DNA of 64,000 bases from Massariosphaeria phaeospora (Eukaryota; Ascomycota; Dothideomycetes; Pleosporales), in contig JAADJZ010000026.1 of NCBI GenBank assembly GCA_011032825.1, positions 1 through 64,000 on the forward strand, read 5' to 3'. Below the pieces are notes generated by a model. That model had not been told where the DNA came from, made no database searches, and was given only the letters and a program-made list of their open reading frames with translations. How positions within the stretch are numbered: the stretch's first letter is position 1; every line of letters starts with the position of its first letter. The position numbers were made by a program, and so were the translations under genes. This document shows, in pieces, positions 31,488 through 43,004 of this stretch.

Positions 31488-33110
31488 TTACTGATTAACA
31501 AGGCTCGCCTCATACCGCCAGAGAATAGCATTGTAGTCATTGTACCATTCCTCAAGCCACCCCGTCGCGTCGAACATGCGCGTCGTCCAGCAAGTCAGTG
31601 TCGGATCAAACTCTTTCATACACGCCGTCAAGCTCCGCAGCTTGAAACCGCACTGCTCGATGCGGAAACTGTCCTTCGGGAGACATTGTCCGTAGGTGTT
31701 CGCTGGGTCGGTAGCCGCCACCAAGACAGTGACCAGCACGTAAAGAGCGTAAAGCACGGTAGGGGCAAAGCAAAATGTAGGAAGGCTGAGCACCAGAGCA
31801 GGGTCCATCTCTGCGGCGGTTTCGATGACAGCGTGGCAGTTGTAGACAATGCCCTCGAGCGCCGTTTTGAGGGGAAAGATGATGGTGGCTGGCTTTGGGA
31901 AGTCCTTTACGGGGAGGCGTCCCGGGATGAACGGTGCTGCGAACGATGCCTTGTTCGTCGGGGTGTGGACCACAAGTTCGTAAATATGGACCATGGCTAC
32001 GTGTCCCCACACCTTGAGCGTCTGGGACGATGCAAGGTAGGGTGGTATTTGAGCTGCCCAAGCTTCGACCTTGTTCTTCAGAGTCTCAATGGTAGCATGA
32101 GTACTAAAATCGTTTGCGTCCACGAAAGTAGCTATGTGGAAAAGACACAGGTGGTTGGAAATCTCTTGTATCAACTGGGTGATGCGGACAATCTGACAAA
32201 ATAGCATGTCGGTTGGCTCTCCTCGGCTTTCCAGGTCAAGGAGACACTCCTCAAGGTGAGTATCCCATGGGACTGGATTAGGCCGACGTATACTGATAGC
32301 CGATGTCGAGAGTGCGACAAAACAGGCAAGCCAAGTACGCCGCGCTTCAAGCGACGTCGAGTCCAAGTGCCGGGAAAAATAAGACACCGGAGTGGGCTGT
32401 AGCGAAAACCCGGCAATCCCAATGTCAATGGCCATGTCCGCAGCGAGCTGGACGATTTGATAACAGCTTCCTTGCTGCCCTTTCCGCGTGACCTTGTTCC
32501 AGAAGGCGGTTACGAGCAGCGCCTGCACAAGCTCGATGGATCTCTGTCCTCTGCCAATGATCTCGTCACCAAGGATACGCATCGTTTCCCGCACGAGCTC
32601 GTCGTGCACGTCTAGTTCAGTGCCTTGCGTCGCCTGTGTGAAAGAACACACCAGCACCGAGAGCAGTAAAATCGGAGATTTTGCGCGAATATGATCTAGC
32701 TCCATCGGCAGACGAACGATCGGCCAGGCAGCTCCCGCCTGGTGCGCAAAGAGGTAGAGTAGATCTTGTTGTTTACTCTGCGGGATGCGGGCGTCCAAGA
32801 ACGATAACAAGGCATGGTTGTGACTCTCCTCTAGCAGGCTACCGGGCGACCGGCTCGTCGTTATGCTTCCGCTCGTCGTCGTGCTGCCGCTCGGGGTGGT
32901 GCTGCTGTTCTGGTCTTGCAGCGCGATTCTGAGTTCCTGGATCTGAGCCTCGAGCTCATTGATGCGGTCGCGTTGAAGGCGTGGTGCTGTCGGCATGCAC
33001 TCGAGGTTGTTGCGTCTACACCGCTCGCACGTGGCTTCAGGGGAGGTGCTTACATCGCACTTGATCTTGAGCCGATGGCACTCTTCACAAGCCCGAGACC
33101 GCTTTTTCAT
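31488..33110 (-). CDS. Zn2Cys6 fungal transcription factor (540 aa)
   Basis: The start is placed at the ATG at 33110 (MKKRSRACEECHRLK), because the family begins just before the zinc cluster; the frame stays open to 33314 but that extension is Lys/Arg-rich and unlike the family. The cluster is C-x2-C-x6-C-x9-C-x2-C-x6-C, residues ~9-37, followed by a short coiled coil (RINELEAQIQELRIAL) for dimerisation. The middle region contains the usual helical fungal-TF homology (RTWLACFVALS...ISIRRPNP). The regulated pathway is unknown. Its 3' end lies about 260 bp from the last CGG-N10-CCG site, so it is a candidate for binding the array; this is inference. Confidence 0.88.
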   Translation of the reverse strand: MKKRSRACEECHRLKIKCDVSTSPEATCERCRRNNLECMPTAPRLQRDRINELEAQIQELRIALQDQNSSTTPSGSTTTSGSITTSRSPGSLLEESHNHALLSFLDARIPQSKQQDLLYLFAHQAGAAWPIVRLPMELDHIRAKSPILLLSVLVCSFTQATQGTELDVHDELVRETMRILGDEIIGRGQRSIELVQALLVTAFWNKVTRKGQQGSCYQIVQLAADMAIDIGIAGFSLQPTPVSYFSRHLDSTSLEARRTWLACFVALSTSAISIRRPNPVPWDTHLEECLLDLESRGEPTDMLFCQIVRITQLIQEISNHLCLFHIATFVDANDFSTHATIETLKNKVEAWAAQIPPYLASSQTLKVWGHVAMVHIYELVVHTPTNKASFAAPFIPGRLPVKDFPKPATIIFPLKTALEGIVYNCHAVIETAAEMDPALVLSLPTFCFAPTVLYALYVLVTVLVAATDPANTYGQCLPKDSFRIEQCGFKLRSLTACMKEFDPTLTCWTTRMFDATGWLEEWYNDYNAILWRYEASLVNQ

Positions 33111-34043
33111 ATCGCTTTTTTTCTTTTGCGAGAGAGGCACCGAAGATGTTGTACGGAGGATATCGCTAGTGTACCGCCTTTTTACCCACATCCAACGGTG
33201 AAGAAGTCGGTCTGCCAAGTGCGCTGGATTCCGCTCCGTTTCTAGCTTGGCTGTCCGCTTTCTGCCGAAAAAGGGTGATAATGACAGCTCGACTTGCTGG
33301 AACGAGGCTGGCACGCCAAGACCAATGCAGCGGGGCTCTGCCTCGGTCCAACCGGATCGCTAACTCAACTTTGGTTTGCGAAGATGGATATGAACAGGGA
33401 AAAGGATCAACATGACGCTTTCGCTCTCCGTTACATCTTGGTTTTCGCAAAGCTCAGCCCTTCAGCGAGGGAGCCTCATTTGATTTCAGCGTGAGCTGTT
33501 GATATTCAACTAGCCGCGTGTTTCTTGATGGTGCAAGGAGATTGTGCAAGTCTTGGGCTCCAGGATCTGACGGTAATAAGCGATGGATACTTCCTGGCTG
33601 ATTGATCTTCTTCACAATGAAGGCATCCTTTCGGATACTTCGTAATCAATGTTTGCGTTCGCGAATTGGAACCGAGAAAAGGGTTGCGACATCATCGTCC
33701 AAGGCGTAGCGAGTTGCGCCAGAAGACTATGTTTTCGGAAATTTACTTGAAGTAGTTGTGACGTAGTTGATGGTTGACGTGTGTTGACACATTCGAGGTA
33801 CGACTCTCCAACGTCAGTGCCAAGGACCGGCGGGGCTGTTTTCCCGTGCCCCGCGTGGTGGCGGCCGAAGCTTCCAGCTCAATCTGAACGTCAATAATCC
33901 CCACAACTCTTTCTCGACAGACTCGACAGACTCGACAGACCGCTCTTGCCTCTGCCATTCCCAACCTCGCCCACTCGACCGCCCACACGGGAACCGGATT
34001 CTTCAATTTCCCCATCTCCCCCATTGGATCGCCCACCGCTGCA
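33111..34043. other. Intergenic region with SGT2 promoter and a 9-bp tandem repeat
   Basis: This divergent spacer lies between the Zn2Cys6 gene and SGT2. CTCGACAGA is repeated three times in tandem at 33913-33939, shortly upstream of the SGT2 start, and the stretch is pyrimidine-rich on the plus strand near the start. No gene was seen. Confidence 0.5.
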
Positions 34044-35364
34044 ATGGTAAGCGATCAACCCCGCCATATCTCACTTTTTGCAGCGCTCTAACTCACCGGG
34101 CAGGCAACCGCACAATCCAAGAAGCGCCTTGCGCTCGCCATCCTTGACTTCCTACAGACATCCCAGACCGATGGCTCGGTAGAAGCCGAGGACGCCGAGC
34201 AGCTAGAAATTGCGGTCAATTGCATCGCCGAAGCGTTCAAGGTCGACTCGAGCGATGAGACAGCGGTGAAGGACGCAATCGGCGACAAGAACCTGCTATC
34301 CATCTACGGCGTTTACGAGAAACTCAAGGGGAAGAGCACCGCGTCGACGCAGGGTGCCTCGTCGGCCGCAGAAGCGCGACCCGCCACACCACAGGTGGCT
34401 GCGGACAGCAAGCCTGAGGCGGAGAAGCTCAAGGGGTTGGGCAACGAGGCCATGAAGAGCAAGAATTATGATCAAGCTATCAAGCATTACACGGCCGCGC
34501 TGGATCTCGTACCGCTGAACCCCATCTACCTATCCAACCGCGCAGCCGCCTACTCCGGCAAGGGCGCGCACGACCAGGCCAAGGAAGACGCAGAGATGGC
34601 CGTTGCGGCCGATCCCAAGTACTCGAAAGCCTGGTCGCGGCTCGGTCTTGCCAAGTTCGTGCTCGGCGATGCAAAGGGTGCGATGGATGCGTACAAGGCT
34701 GGCATGGATGCCGAGGGCGGCGGGTCTGACGTCATGCGCAAGGGCTACGAAACGGCAAAGAGGAAGTATGAAGAGGAGGGTGGCGATGTGGGCGCTCCAG
34801 AAGCAACACGCGGCGCACCGGGCGGTGCAGGTGCCGGTGCAGGTGCAGGAGGAGGCATGCCTGACTTGTCGGCCTTGGCTGGGATGCTGGGCGGAGGCGG
34901 AGGCGCGGGCGGAGGAGGCATGCCTGATCTGTCGGCCTTGGCCGGCATGATGGGAGGCGGCGGCGGTGGTGCAGGCGGAGCCGGAGGCGGCCTGGCGGGG
35001 CTCATGAACAACCCCATGATGCGGCAAATGGCGCAGAACCTGATGAGCAACCCGGATACGTTGAACAACCTCATGAGCAACCCGCGGATGAGGCAGATGG
35101 CTGAGCAGTTCACCCAGGGCGGGGGAGCTGGCGGAGGTGCTGGCGGAGGCGCTGGCGGACCGGACCTTTCCGAGCTGATGAACGACCCTGGTATGGCTGA
35201 TATGTAAGTGGACTTTGCAGAGCAACTAGTAGAAGAAACGACAACAGCTGATTTTATCCAGGGCTAGAAACCTCATGGGCGGCGCTGGCGGCGGCGCTGG
35301 TGCTGGAAGTGGTGCTGGTGCTGGTGCTGGTGCTGGTGCCGGTGCTGGTCGGGGAGGGTCGTAG
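34044..35364 (+). CDS. SGT2: Sgt2/SGTA small glutamine-rich TPR co-chaperone (401 aa)
   Basis: Exon 1 is the ATG alone (34044-34046), followed by a 57-nt intron, exon 2 (34104-35203), a 58-nt intron and exon 3 (35262-35364). Residues ~1-65 form the N-terminal dimerisation domain that binds Get4/Get5. Residues ~104-215 hold three TPRs (EKLKGLGNEAMK, LSNRAAAY, AWSRLGLAKF), the site for Hsp70/Hsp90 tails. The C-terminal part is Gly-rich with NNPMMRQMA and SNPDTLNNL repeats, which bind hydrophobic tails. It hands tail-anchored proteins to the GET pathway in the cytosol. The C-terminus ends in a GAGAG tract coded by GGTGCT repeats in exon 3; without the last intron the protein would stop at ADM. 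Confidence 0.92.
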
Positions 35365-35676
35365 AAAGAGGTTGATCCAGCCAACGAATGTCGCTTAAAC
35401 GGCATCATGTAGCAATTTGGATGCGTGGGCGTATTGAAGTCACCGCTGCACATAGACATAATGATACCATGTTTCATGTTTGGACTGGGGTCTTGGAGGT
35501 GAATTGTATGCATCAATCCCCGCGTCTCCGAATCCTCTAATGGTGTAGACCCGTCTTGAGTCGGAATAAACGCTCTGCAGCCATGAGTTTCTTCATGCCC
35601 TGGCTACCGGCACGCAAGACGCTCAAGATGTAGCTTCCCAAGTCTGCCCATTCCAAGCACTAAACGGCTACCCCCC
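35365..35676. other. Convergent 3' spacer
   Basis: A 312-bp interval between the 3' ends of SGT2 and TMA20. Nothing else was recognised. Confidence 0.5.
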
Positions 35677-36311
35677 TCATCCCAAACTCAGCCCCCAAAG
35701 GCCATCTCCCAGGTAATGCCCCGCCTCGCACGCCTGCCCCTTCTTCACCTTCTTCATCTCCGCGGTCCCCATCTTCAGCACGCCGACCATGCACGCCGTC
35801 TCCTTACCCTCCGCCTCAATAACCACCACAGTCCCCGCTTCCAGCTCGTCCTCGCCATAGCGCTCCTCCTCATCCTCATCGTCGTCCGGCAGGCGCCCGC
35901 CCGCCGACGTCAGCCCCGGCACCATCAGCGACGCGCCCGACAGCACGAAGCGGATGGCGCCGCGGTCGATGCGCAGCCGGTGGAACGCGTCCGGGTAGCG
36001 GTGCACGACCGTCAGGTGCGGCATGATGGCATCGTCCATGTGCTGGAAGAAGAGGGGCGTTGTGCCCAGCGTGTAGAGTGCGACGCGGTCGGGCAGCTTG
36101 ATCACGTCGAGTTGCTCTTTCTTGGGCAGGATGGCTTCGATGTGGGGTTCGAGCAAGGGGTATTCTTCGAGCACTTTGGCGCGGATGCCGCGTTGCGTCG
36201 AGGACTTGACTTTGGATTTGGCGCCGGGGGTGATGCTGTGAGGGGTGGGGGTTAGTTTGAGGAAGGTGCGGGATGGAGTGGAGCGGGCGTGACGTACTCT
36301 TTTTTGAACAT
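35677..36311 (-). CDS. TMA20: Tma20/MCT-1 translation-machinery-associated PUA protein (190 aa)
   Basis: Exon 1 is only 14 nt (36311-36298, coding MFKK plus two bases), then a 62-nt intron with donor GTACGT, then exon 2 (36235-35677). The product starts MFKKDITPGAKSKVKSS, continues with QRGIRAKVLEEYP as in the family, and has a C-terminal PUA domain (RGAIRFVLSGASLMVPGL, with VVVIEAEGKE following). It pairs with Tma22/DENR and acts on the 40S subunit in recycling and reinitiation. An insert of acidic residues (DDDEDEEERYGEDE) sits within the PUA region. A longer ORF upstream to 36540 was rejected because it ignores this splice. Confidence 0.92.
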
Positions 36312-37041
36312 GGTGGCAGTGGGCGGTGTGAGAGGAATTTAGCGGTCTAGGTAGAAGCAGAGAAGATCGTGGGAGGGTCTGGCGCTGGTATCTACTGATG
36401 TGAGTAATGTTTCCAGGGTTGTGAGTGCCCCGCGCTCGGAGGGGGATGAGGGGCAGGCGGGGCAGTGGCGCTAGTGGCCCTTCGTTTGTCCGGGGCGGAC
36501 GTCGTTCTTCCCTCCGCTGCAACACCTTCTGACTCTTCACTCACCTGATCCCCAAATTCTCCAGATTAATCTCGCAATATAATGCCCGTCCAGATGCTGT
36601 GTGCTCCGGTCCATCGCTTCCCGGCTTTACATCATCGGACGCGGATTGCGCACTCATCCATGATGTCATTGCGTATCATTTGGTTAAGTGTACGACAAAA
36701 GAGAAAGTTTTTCGCGAGCTCGTATCGGAGTCTCTTTTAGTTCAGCGTACGACAATCATTCGGCGACCTCAAGATGCGACTAAGTGTTTTGGTATTGTAC
36801 GGCCGCCTATCACGACAATTCGCGCAGGGGTCTCTCAGCTGCCAGGAACCCAAAACAAACATGCTAATGTATGCAAGTCTCAGCCTTGCAGGACAGCTCA
36901 ATGAGCAGGCCCAGGCGACTTTGCAATATATAAGCTAGGCTGCACCATGCTCCTCAGCTCATTCCCTTGAGCCAAGCTCTGCGTCGATTCTCAGCCTTGT
37001 CGTATTTTTAACACTTCCTTCAATTTTCGCGCAGGTTAGCT
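36312..37041. other. Divergent intergenic region
   Basis: Promoters of TMA20 and the multi-pass membrane protein gene. A TATA-like TATATAAG is at about 36927-36934, roughly 110 bp upstream of the ATG at 37042. No gene was recognised. Confidence 0.5.
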
Positions 37042-38816
37042 ATGGCCAATACAACGAACACACAATTCCACTCCTGGAAACCGGAACCGCTCGTGCGTGG
37101 TACCTTCAGCATTCTCTCGTCATGTCTGATCACTATGACTCTATGTGTCTGGACGGCCGTGCATCTAAATCTTCCAACACACAAGAAAGAGTCCGAACAG
37201 ACCTGGAGGAAAATCAAATGGTTGATTACGGCGCTATTAGCGCCTGAGATGGTTGCCCTCATTGCTTACTGTCAATGGAAAGAGGCTGATGAGCTCGGGA
37301 CAAAACTCCGGGATATCTTTACCCAACCTCATCCACCAACATGGTCAGAGCGTTGGTTTCGGATCTATCCACATCGGTTCATAATCGCTTGCCAGCCCCG
37401 AGAGCTGCTGAGTCAGTGGCAAGCTCCTTTTCGTCATACTTGGTGGGCGTTCAAAAATCTTTTCGTCCCCAAGAAAGAGTTCCACTTTCCTCTCAAGTAC
37501 GTAATATATCTACTGAAGCTAATCATAGAAGTAACACATACTACAGGAGTGATCACGACGACCCTGAAGAAGCCAATCTTAATCACCCACCCCGTTATCC
37601 TTGGACTCTAACCCATTCATTCTACGCTGTCATGGGTGGTTTTGCCCTTGATACTCGCGGCATACCAAATTTTCTTCCAGGAAACCGGCAACGAGTAGTG
37701 GTAAAAGGAGAGGGAGTTCACTATCTTGCATCGCGGATGCCTCACCTCATCCCCGATATGTCGAAGGCATCTATCAAGGATAAGAGCAAAGCTAACAGCC
37801 TCACCAAAACGATTGTATGCATCCAAGCAGCATGGTTCTGTGTCCAGACATTCTCAAGGTGGAGCCAACGACTTTCTGTATCACTTTTAGAGCTGAACAC
37901 GCTCGCCCATGCTATCTGTTCCTTGTTGATATATTTTCTATGGTGGGACAAGCCTCTGGATGTTGAAGAGCCACTGTTGATTCAAGGCGAAGATATCCAG
38001 GGTATTGGCGCGCTGATGACCTTATGCTCATACAATCAACTTCATTTCCAAGGGTACCATGGTCTGAGTATCGGCATCGACATCGACTACGATCCGATGC
38101 GCGACATTGATTTACAACCGAACGAGCGTGGCTATAAGGAAGTCCATCAAGGTCAAACCGCATTTGGATTCAAGTTCATCGAATTCAGGTACAGTCTTGG
38201 GTGGGAAGATGATACCCAAGCTCCACTCTATCTCGATGCGTTCGACGTACGATGCTGGAAACTTGCCAGGCAGTTTTTCGACGATTCCGTTCCAGGGCCA
38301 TCAGAGCATGATAACAAACTCAAACCTAAACGACTCGTTTGTGATCGAGTGCGGAACCTGCCCGGCGGAAGTCAACTCTTTGCGTCGGACTCTTCAATAT
38401 GGGACGACGAGTGGACCATTACAGCCGCCCTTAGTCCCTTCTGGATAGGCACGCTCTTAGCCGGCATGTTCTACGGCGGTATCCACCTAACTGCATGGAC
38501 GCGAACGTTTCGCACCGATACTCAAAGTCTGCTTTGGAAACTATCCGGCATTGGCATAGCATCCACAGGTTTGATTTTGCATCTCTGCTGGGCCGTTCAC
38601 CTCGGCTTCCAAGATATGAGGACTCGACTTCGAGGCAGCGACGAAAGTAGTGATGCCGTGGGGTACATCTTTGTTTTCTTCGCCATCTTATTAAGTCTGT
38701 TCTATCTTTTTTGTCGGACGTATATCATAGTCGCGAGTTTCATGGATATCACCCATCTTCCCGATTCAGCTTTCGAGGTCCCAAGGTGGTCTCAGTACTT
38801 TCCGCACGTTGGCTAG
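37042..38816 (+). CDS. Fungal multi-pass membrane protein of unknown function (574 aa)
   Basis: Exon 1 is 37042-37496 and exon 2 is 37547-38816; the 50-nt intron (GTACGT...CTACAG) keeps phase. The N-terminal part has the pattern of a widespread Pezizomycotina family: RGTFSILSSCLITMTLCVWTAVHLN, then LLAPEMVAL. At least five further membrane segments are visible: one near GGFAL, one in HAICSLLIYFLWW, and three in the C-terminal half (WIGTLLAGMFYGG, IGIASTGLILHLCWA, YIFVFFAILLSLFYLF). The end is FPHVG. The function of the family is unknown to me. Promoter and start are supported by the TATA-like element upstream. Confidence 0.82.
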
Positions 38817-40376
38817 GCATATCACTCAGTTCTGGATGCCTCACTTTCCTACCGGTTGTCCCATCTGTTTATGCGCAGCGGATGGCGAAGGATACAGAGA
38901 TGTGTTGCACATGATGTCGCATGGGTCGCAGGATTGCGCTACTATCGGGTTGAACGTCTTTGGAACAGGTTATTACTATTCATCGACAATCTTTCACAAG
39001 TTTATCAGAACCAGGGAAAGGTTGACAATGGAAGGAAAAGATCGGGATCAGGAACGTTGCGACTACAACATCAGACGTCACCATCACCTCTATGATTTAG
39101 CCACAGCAGGTTACGGAGAAGTTTTCGCGAGCTCAGAATGAGAGAGTCTCATTTGTTTTGTACACATGTGCAAATTTTACGAGACCAATTAATACCTAAC
39201 CACATTAGAGGTGGGCACAGCCCAACGAGCCTGCGTAAAGTATGAGGCGAAAGAAGCTTTTGCGCTGAGCCGCAGTCAGCACAGCAATCATGGGGTTGAA
39301 CCTGGGGTGCAGGAGGAGCTCGTCGTTGACGTGCGCCGCTGCAAAGCCGGTAGCGATCAGGACGAACTTTGAGCGTCCGGTAGTTGGGTACGCGTCTCAT
39401 CGATGCATGTTGCACGCAGTCCAACCCTCTGGCATGAAAGTTTTACGCAAGAGAATCATGCTGGATCGCGATCGGCTGCTGGGGAATTTAGCGCGCCTTG
39501 CCTAGTCAGGCAAGCAAGCGGCGAGGCCCCTGCTAAAATTAGCAAATATTGGTGTCCAATTTCGGCGGAGCGAGCCATTTATTGAGTCTGTTTCAGGCAG
39601 AGTGCACAGCATGAACGTCACGACTCGCACGGCGAGATGAACAAGATAGATGGCAGAAGAGAAGAAAGACGGGGGAGGACGTGAGTGACAGTCCACCGTC
39701 GACGAGCAGCTGCAGGGTGCGTTGGCGGTCGCGAGGTGACAGCTGTGTTCCCTCGACAACGCGTCTCGGCATCGGGAAGATCTCGCGAGTCGCGGGGAAC
39801 CGGCCGTTCTGAAACGCTCGTGGCTGCGGTGCACGAGGCGGTGGACGGCCAGCGATACGAGCGGTGGTGCACCGGACGGGACATGGCAGGCCTCATCACC
39901 GGTGCCATCACACTCTGCTCCATCTCGTCCACCATCAGACTGACGAAAAGAAGGTCTGTTGCCATGGCCGCCCAGCAGAGCGTTGAGCTGCTCCTCAGGC
40001 TTGCCACGCCGCTGGGCGCAGGCCTCCAGGGCTCCCTCCGAGTGGCTGCTATTCTCGGACAGCGGAGCCGCTAGCTGCGGATCGCACGTCGGTCAGCAGC
40101 GCCAGGCCAACTACGGCTAGCGCAGCCTAGGTTGCCCGGCCAGGGTGGCGCAAAAGCAGAAGACAGGGGCAGCGGCTCGCTAGGACGCAGGAGCACAATA
40201 AAAGGAAGACGCGTCCGCCCCAGGGCTGCGCTTTCCCCTTGCTCCTCCACCTATCTCCCTCTCCATTCACTCACCAGCCTCGCATCAGGATTATTGTCCG
40301 TTGTCCATCGTTAATCAATCAACACTCGCTTTACATACCGTACCGTACCGTTAATCACACACCCACATCAACAAAC
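38817..40376. other. Intergenic, no gene supported
   Basis: ORFs of up to ~130 codons on both strands at 39618-40074 overlap each other and have no domain character, so they are treated as chance. The last ~150 bp are the promoter and leader of the small GPI protein gene, with CT-rich tracts and a CCGTACCGTACCG repeat near 40339-40351. Confidence 0.5.
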
Positions 40377-40996
40377 ATGCACGCCTCTATCCTCATCTCG
40401 ACCGTGTTCGCTGCTGCGGCTTTCGCCCAGTCTGTATGTGCTCCCCCATCTCTTCTCACCTCACCTCAGCCCAGCCCAACCCAACCATCCCAACTCCCAC
40501 CGGACAGCAGCCATGATGCCCATCTGAACTCTCGCTAACCCACACGCTCCAGGTCTCCGAAGACCCCGCCACATGGCTCAAGCAGACCAACTCCCTCGGC
40601 GTCGTAACCGGCATGCCCGCCGTCATCACCTCGCAACCCGCCGTTGTGACCGAGCAGCCCTCAATGGCGCCCGCCGCCACCGACGTCGGCATCCCCGCCA
40701 GCATCCCGGGTGTCGCCCCCGGCCTCAACACCATCGTGCTGCCCAACACCAACCAGACCGTCACCGTCTCCGCCAACAACAGCACCACCGTCGTTGTGAG
40801 CGCGCCTAAGACCTCCGGCGGCATGTTCACGGGTACCGACGGCAAGGCTACGCCCACGCAGACGGACAGCGATGCCACCGGCACTGATGCGTCGGGGAGC
40901 CCTACGGGCTCGGACGCCGCGGGTGCGGGTGCCACGATGCGCGCTATGGCTGGTGGGCTTGTCGGTGCGGGTGCGTTCGTTGCTGCGTTCTTGTAG
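40377..40996 (+). CDS. Small GPI-anchored, Ser/Thr-rich wall protein (166 aa)
   Basis: Exon 1 is 40377-40433 and exon 2 is 40553-40996; the 119-nt intron has donor GTATGT and a CTAAC branch site. A signal peptide (ILISTVFAAAAFAQS) is followed by a short conserved-looking SEDPATWLKQTNSLGVVTG segment. Then comes a Thr/Ser/Pro/Val-rich region and a hydrophobic tail (MAGGLVGAGAFVAAFL), as expected for GPI attachment. Two or three N-x-S/T sites are present. It is probably a structural protein of the cell surface; the family was not recognised. Confidence 0.75.
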
Positions 40997-41665
40997 ACGT
41001 GTTGCATTCTGCGTACCGTCTTCTACGTGCACGCACCACCGTCGCATATGTTCTGGCTTCGTTGATCTTTCGAAGAAAAACTCGTTTGGATATCCCATCA
41101 GGAGCCTTTTGTTCAGGCACACCTTTACTTTTTGCGACCTCGTTACTGTTGATCTACTGTTGCATTGGCGTGTCGTCTTCGGTGCATCACATCAGCGTGT
41201 CGCATCAGGGCTGGCATGTTTTGGGCGCGAATGGGCTCTGGCGCTATTAATTGTTAATGTCGGTTCTTGAACTGGCTTCGGTGTGGGAGGAGAGGAAGGA
41301 GATGGGAATAGGTCCGTCGGGTTGGGTAGATAGTCTTGCGCGCGCGCTGAGCAGCATCAATTGGAAATACTATTCACCTACCCGACATCTATCATGCTCA
41401 GTTGTGTATCGCATCATGCTAATATTCAGGATTTACCGACCATGTATCGCTTGGTCGGTTGGTGGGTCCGCTCGGTGGGATGCACACCCCATTCCGACGT
41501 GCCCAACCTTACCCCGCATGTTTGTTTGGAATACGTTAGTGTCCCCCGGCCCTGTCCTCTTCTTCTCGCCTAACTAAATATTCATTGTATCTGCTGTGTC
41601 TGACCCCCCGCTTCGTGCCACCGTTCAAAGCGTCCGCGTCAACAACGTCCCCGTCTACATCCACC
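40997..41665. other. Intergenic, nothing recognised
   Basis: Short ORFs only; this interval contains the promoter of the BNA7-like gene. The frame of that gene stays open upstream to 41585, so a start earlier than 41666 is possible. Confidence 0.45.
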
Positions 41666-42711
41666 ATGCCTCCTCGTCCTTCCTCACCCCCCAACACAAA
41701 CACAAACACAGTCTCCCAATACCCCACCTTCACCCCCTCAATCCCCTACACCACGCCCCCCCACCCCCTCCAAACCCTCTCCCTCTGGCTCCCGCGCCCC
41801 CTCCCCGCATCTACATCCCCAGACCCCTCCCTCGCCCCTGATCCCCGCCCCTTCCTAATCTACCTCCACGGCGGCGCCTGGCGCGACCCGCACCAAACCC
41901 GCTCCACCATCGCCCCCACCCTCAGCCACCTCGCCAGCCACCCTACCCTCCCCTCTCGCCTCGCGGCCGTCGCATCGCTGGACTACCGACTGTCTCCGCA
42001 CCCGGCGTACCCGAGCAATAACGCTGGGGAAGACGATGCCGTGCGCCATCCAGCACATCTCAACGACGTGCGCGCCGCGCTGCAGTTTCTGCGCGATGAA
42101 TACGGCATGCGCGAGTGGGTGGGCGTGGGACATAGCGCGGGGGCGACGCTGCTGATGCAGTGTGTTGCGGGCATCGCCTCTCCACTTACCACTCCATCCC
42201 CCTCTTCCCCACCAACCACCGCTCCCGAAACATCCACCACCACCACCCTCCTCACCCTCATCCTCCTCTCCGGCATCTACAACCTGCCCCAACTCCTCGC
42301 CTCGCACTCCCACCCTACCTCCCCCCACACATCCACATACGCATCCATCATCTCCAGCGCCTTCGGGCCCGAGAAAACCTTATGGCGCGCCGCGAGTCCG
42401 GCGCTCGTGGCGAAGGGGACGTACAGCGATGAGGCGATGGCGCAAAGGGCGCCGGGGCTGCGGCGCGTGGTGCTGGGGTGGAGTGCGGGGGATGAGTTGG
42501 TGGAGGGGGGGCAGAGGGAGGGGATGGTGGGGGTGTTGGGGGGGAGGGGTGGGTGGTGGAATATAAGGATGGGGATGGGGATGGGGGTGGGGAGAAGAGC
42601 AGCAGGGTCGTGCAGGTGTGCGATCTCACCGGGAGTCATGACGAGGTGTGGCAGGATGGCGGGCAGATTGTGGCGTTGATTGGGGAGGTGCTGGGCCGGT
42701 TGGGCGCATGA
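41666..42711 (+). CDS. BNA7: Kynurenine formamidase (alpha/beta hydrolase) with apparent frameshift
   Basis: The protein is an alpha/beta hydrolase with the oxyanion motif HGGAW near residue 67, DYRLSPHP, HLNDVRAAL and the nucleophile GHSAG near 154. This is the Bna7 pattern: hydrolysis of N-formylkynurenine to kynurenine and formate in NAD synthesis from tryptophan. The frame holding the nucleophile runs on to a poor C-terminus. The expected catalytic His segment (DLTGSHDEVWQDGGQ) and a natural end at 42711 lie in another frame. The frames join well if one G is missing from the seven-G run at 42538-42544. This is either a real frameshift or a homopolymer sequencing error. The DNA there is very G-rich. 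Confidence 0.75.
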
Positions 42712-43004
42712 GCTGCAGGGCATGGCATCTTGATAAGAAGGGGTCAGAACAATTGAGATATTGAGTGAGATACCCAGAGAGCAGACGAGGTTCGACGGAA
42801 GTCTTGAAAAGAAGCTGATTCATACAGTCTTTATTTATTCATACAAGTCCCGATGGCATTGCTCGCGGGCAGCCTTTTCTCTACTGATACACCATCTGTA
42901 TAATGTACAAGTTACTCCGGCGATGGGAACCCGGTCATCCGTTCTCCTTCGCTATGCTGTTCAACCCTGTTCGTCGTATCCCCGTGATGTAGCCATTAAT
43001 CCAC

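Noticed and set aside
33111..33314. N-terminal extension of the Zn2Cys6 protein
   Set aside because: Zn2Cys6 regulators begin shortly before the zinc cluster; the internal ATG at 33110 fits, and the extension looks like leader sequence.
36312..36540. N-terminal extension of the TMA20 frame
   Set aside because: The Arg/Pro-rich extension is unlike the family. A 14-nt exon coding MFKK plus a consensus intron gives the expected start.
39618..40074. Opposed ORFs of ~130 codons on both strands
   Set aside because: They overlap each other in GC-rich DNA, lack domains, signal peptides or splice support, and are probably chance.
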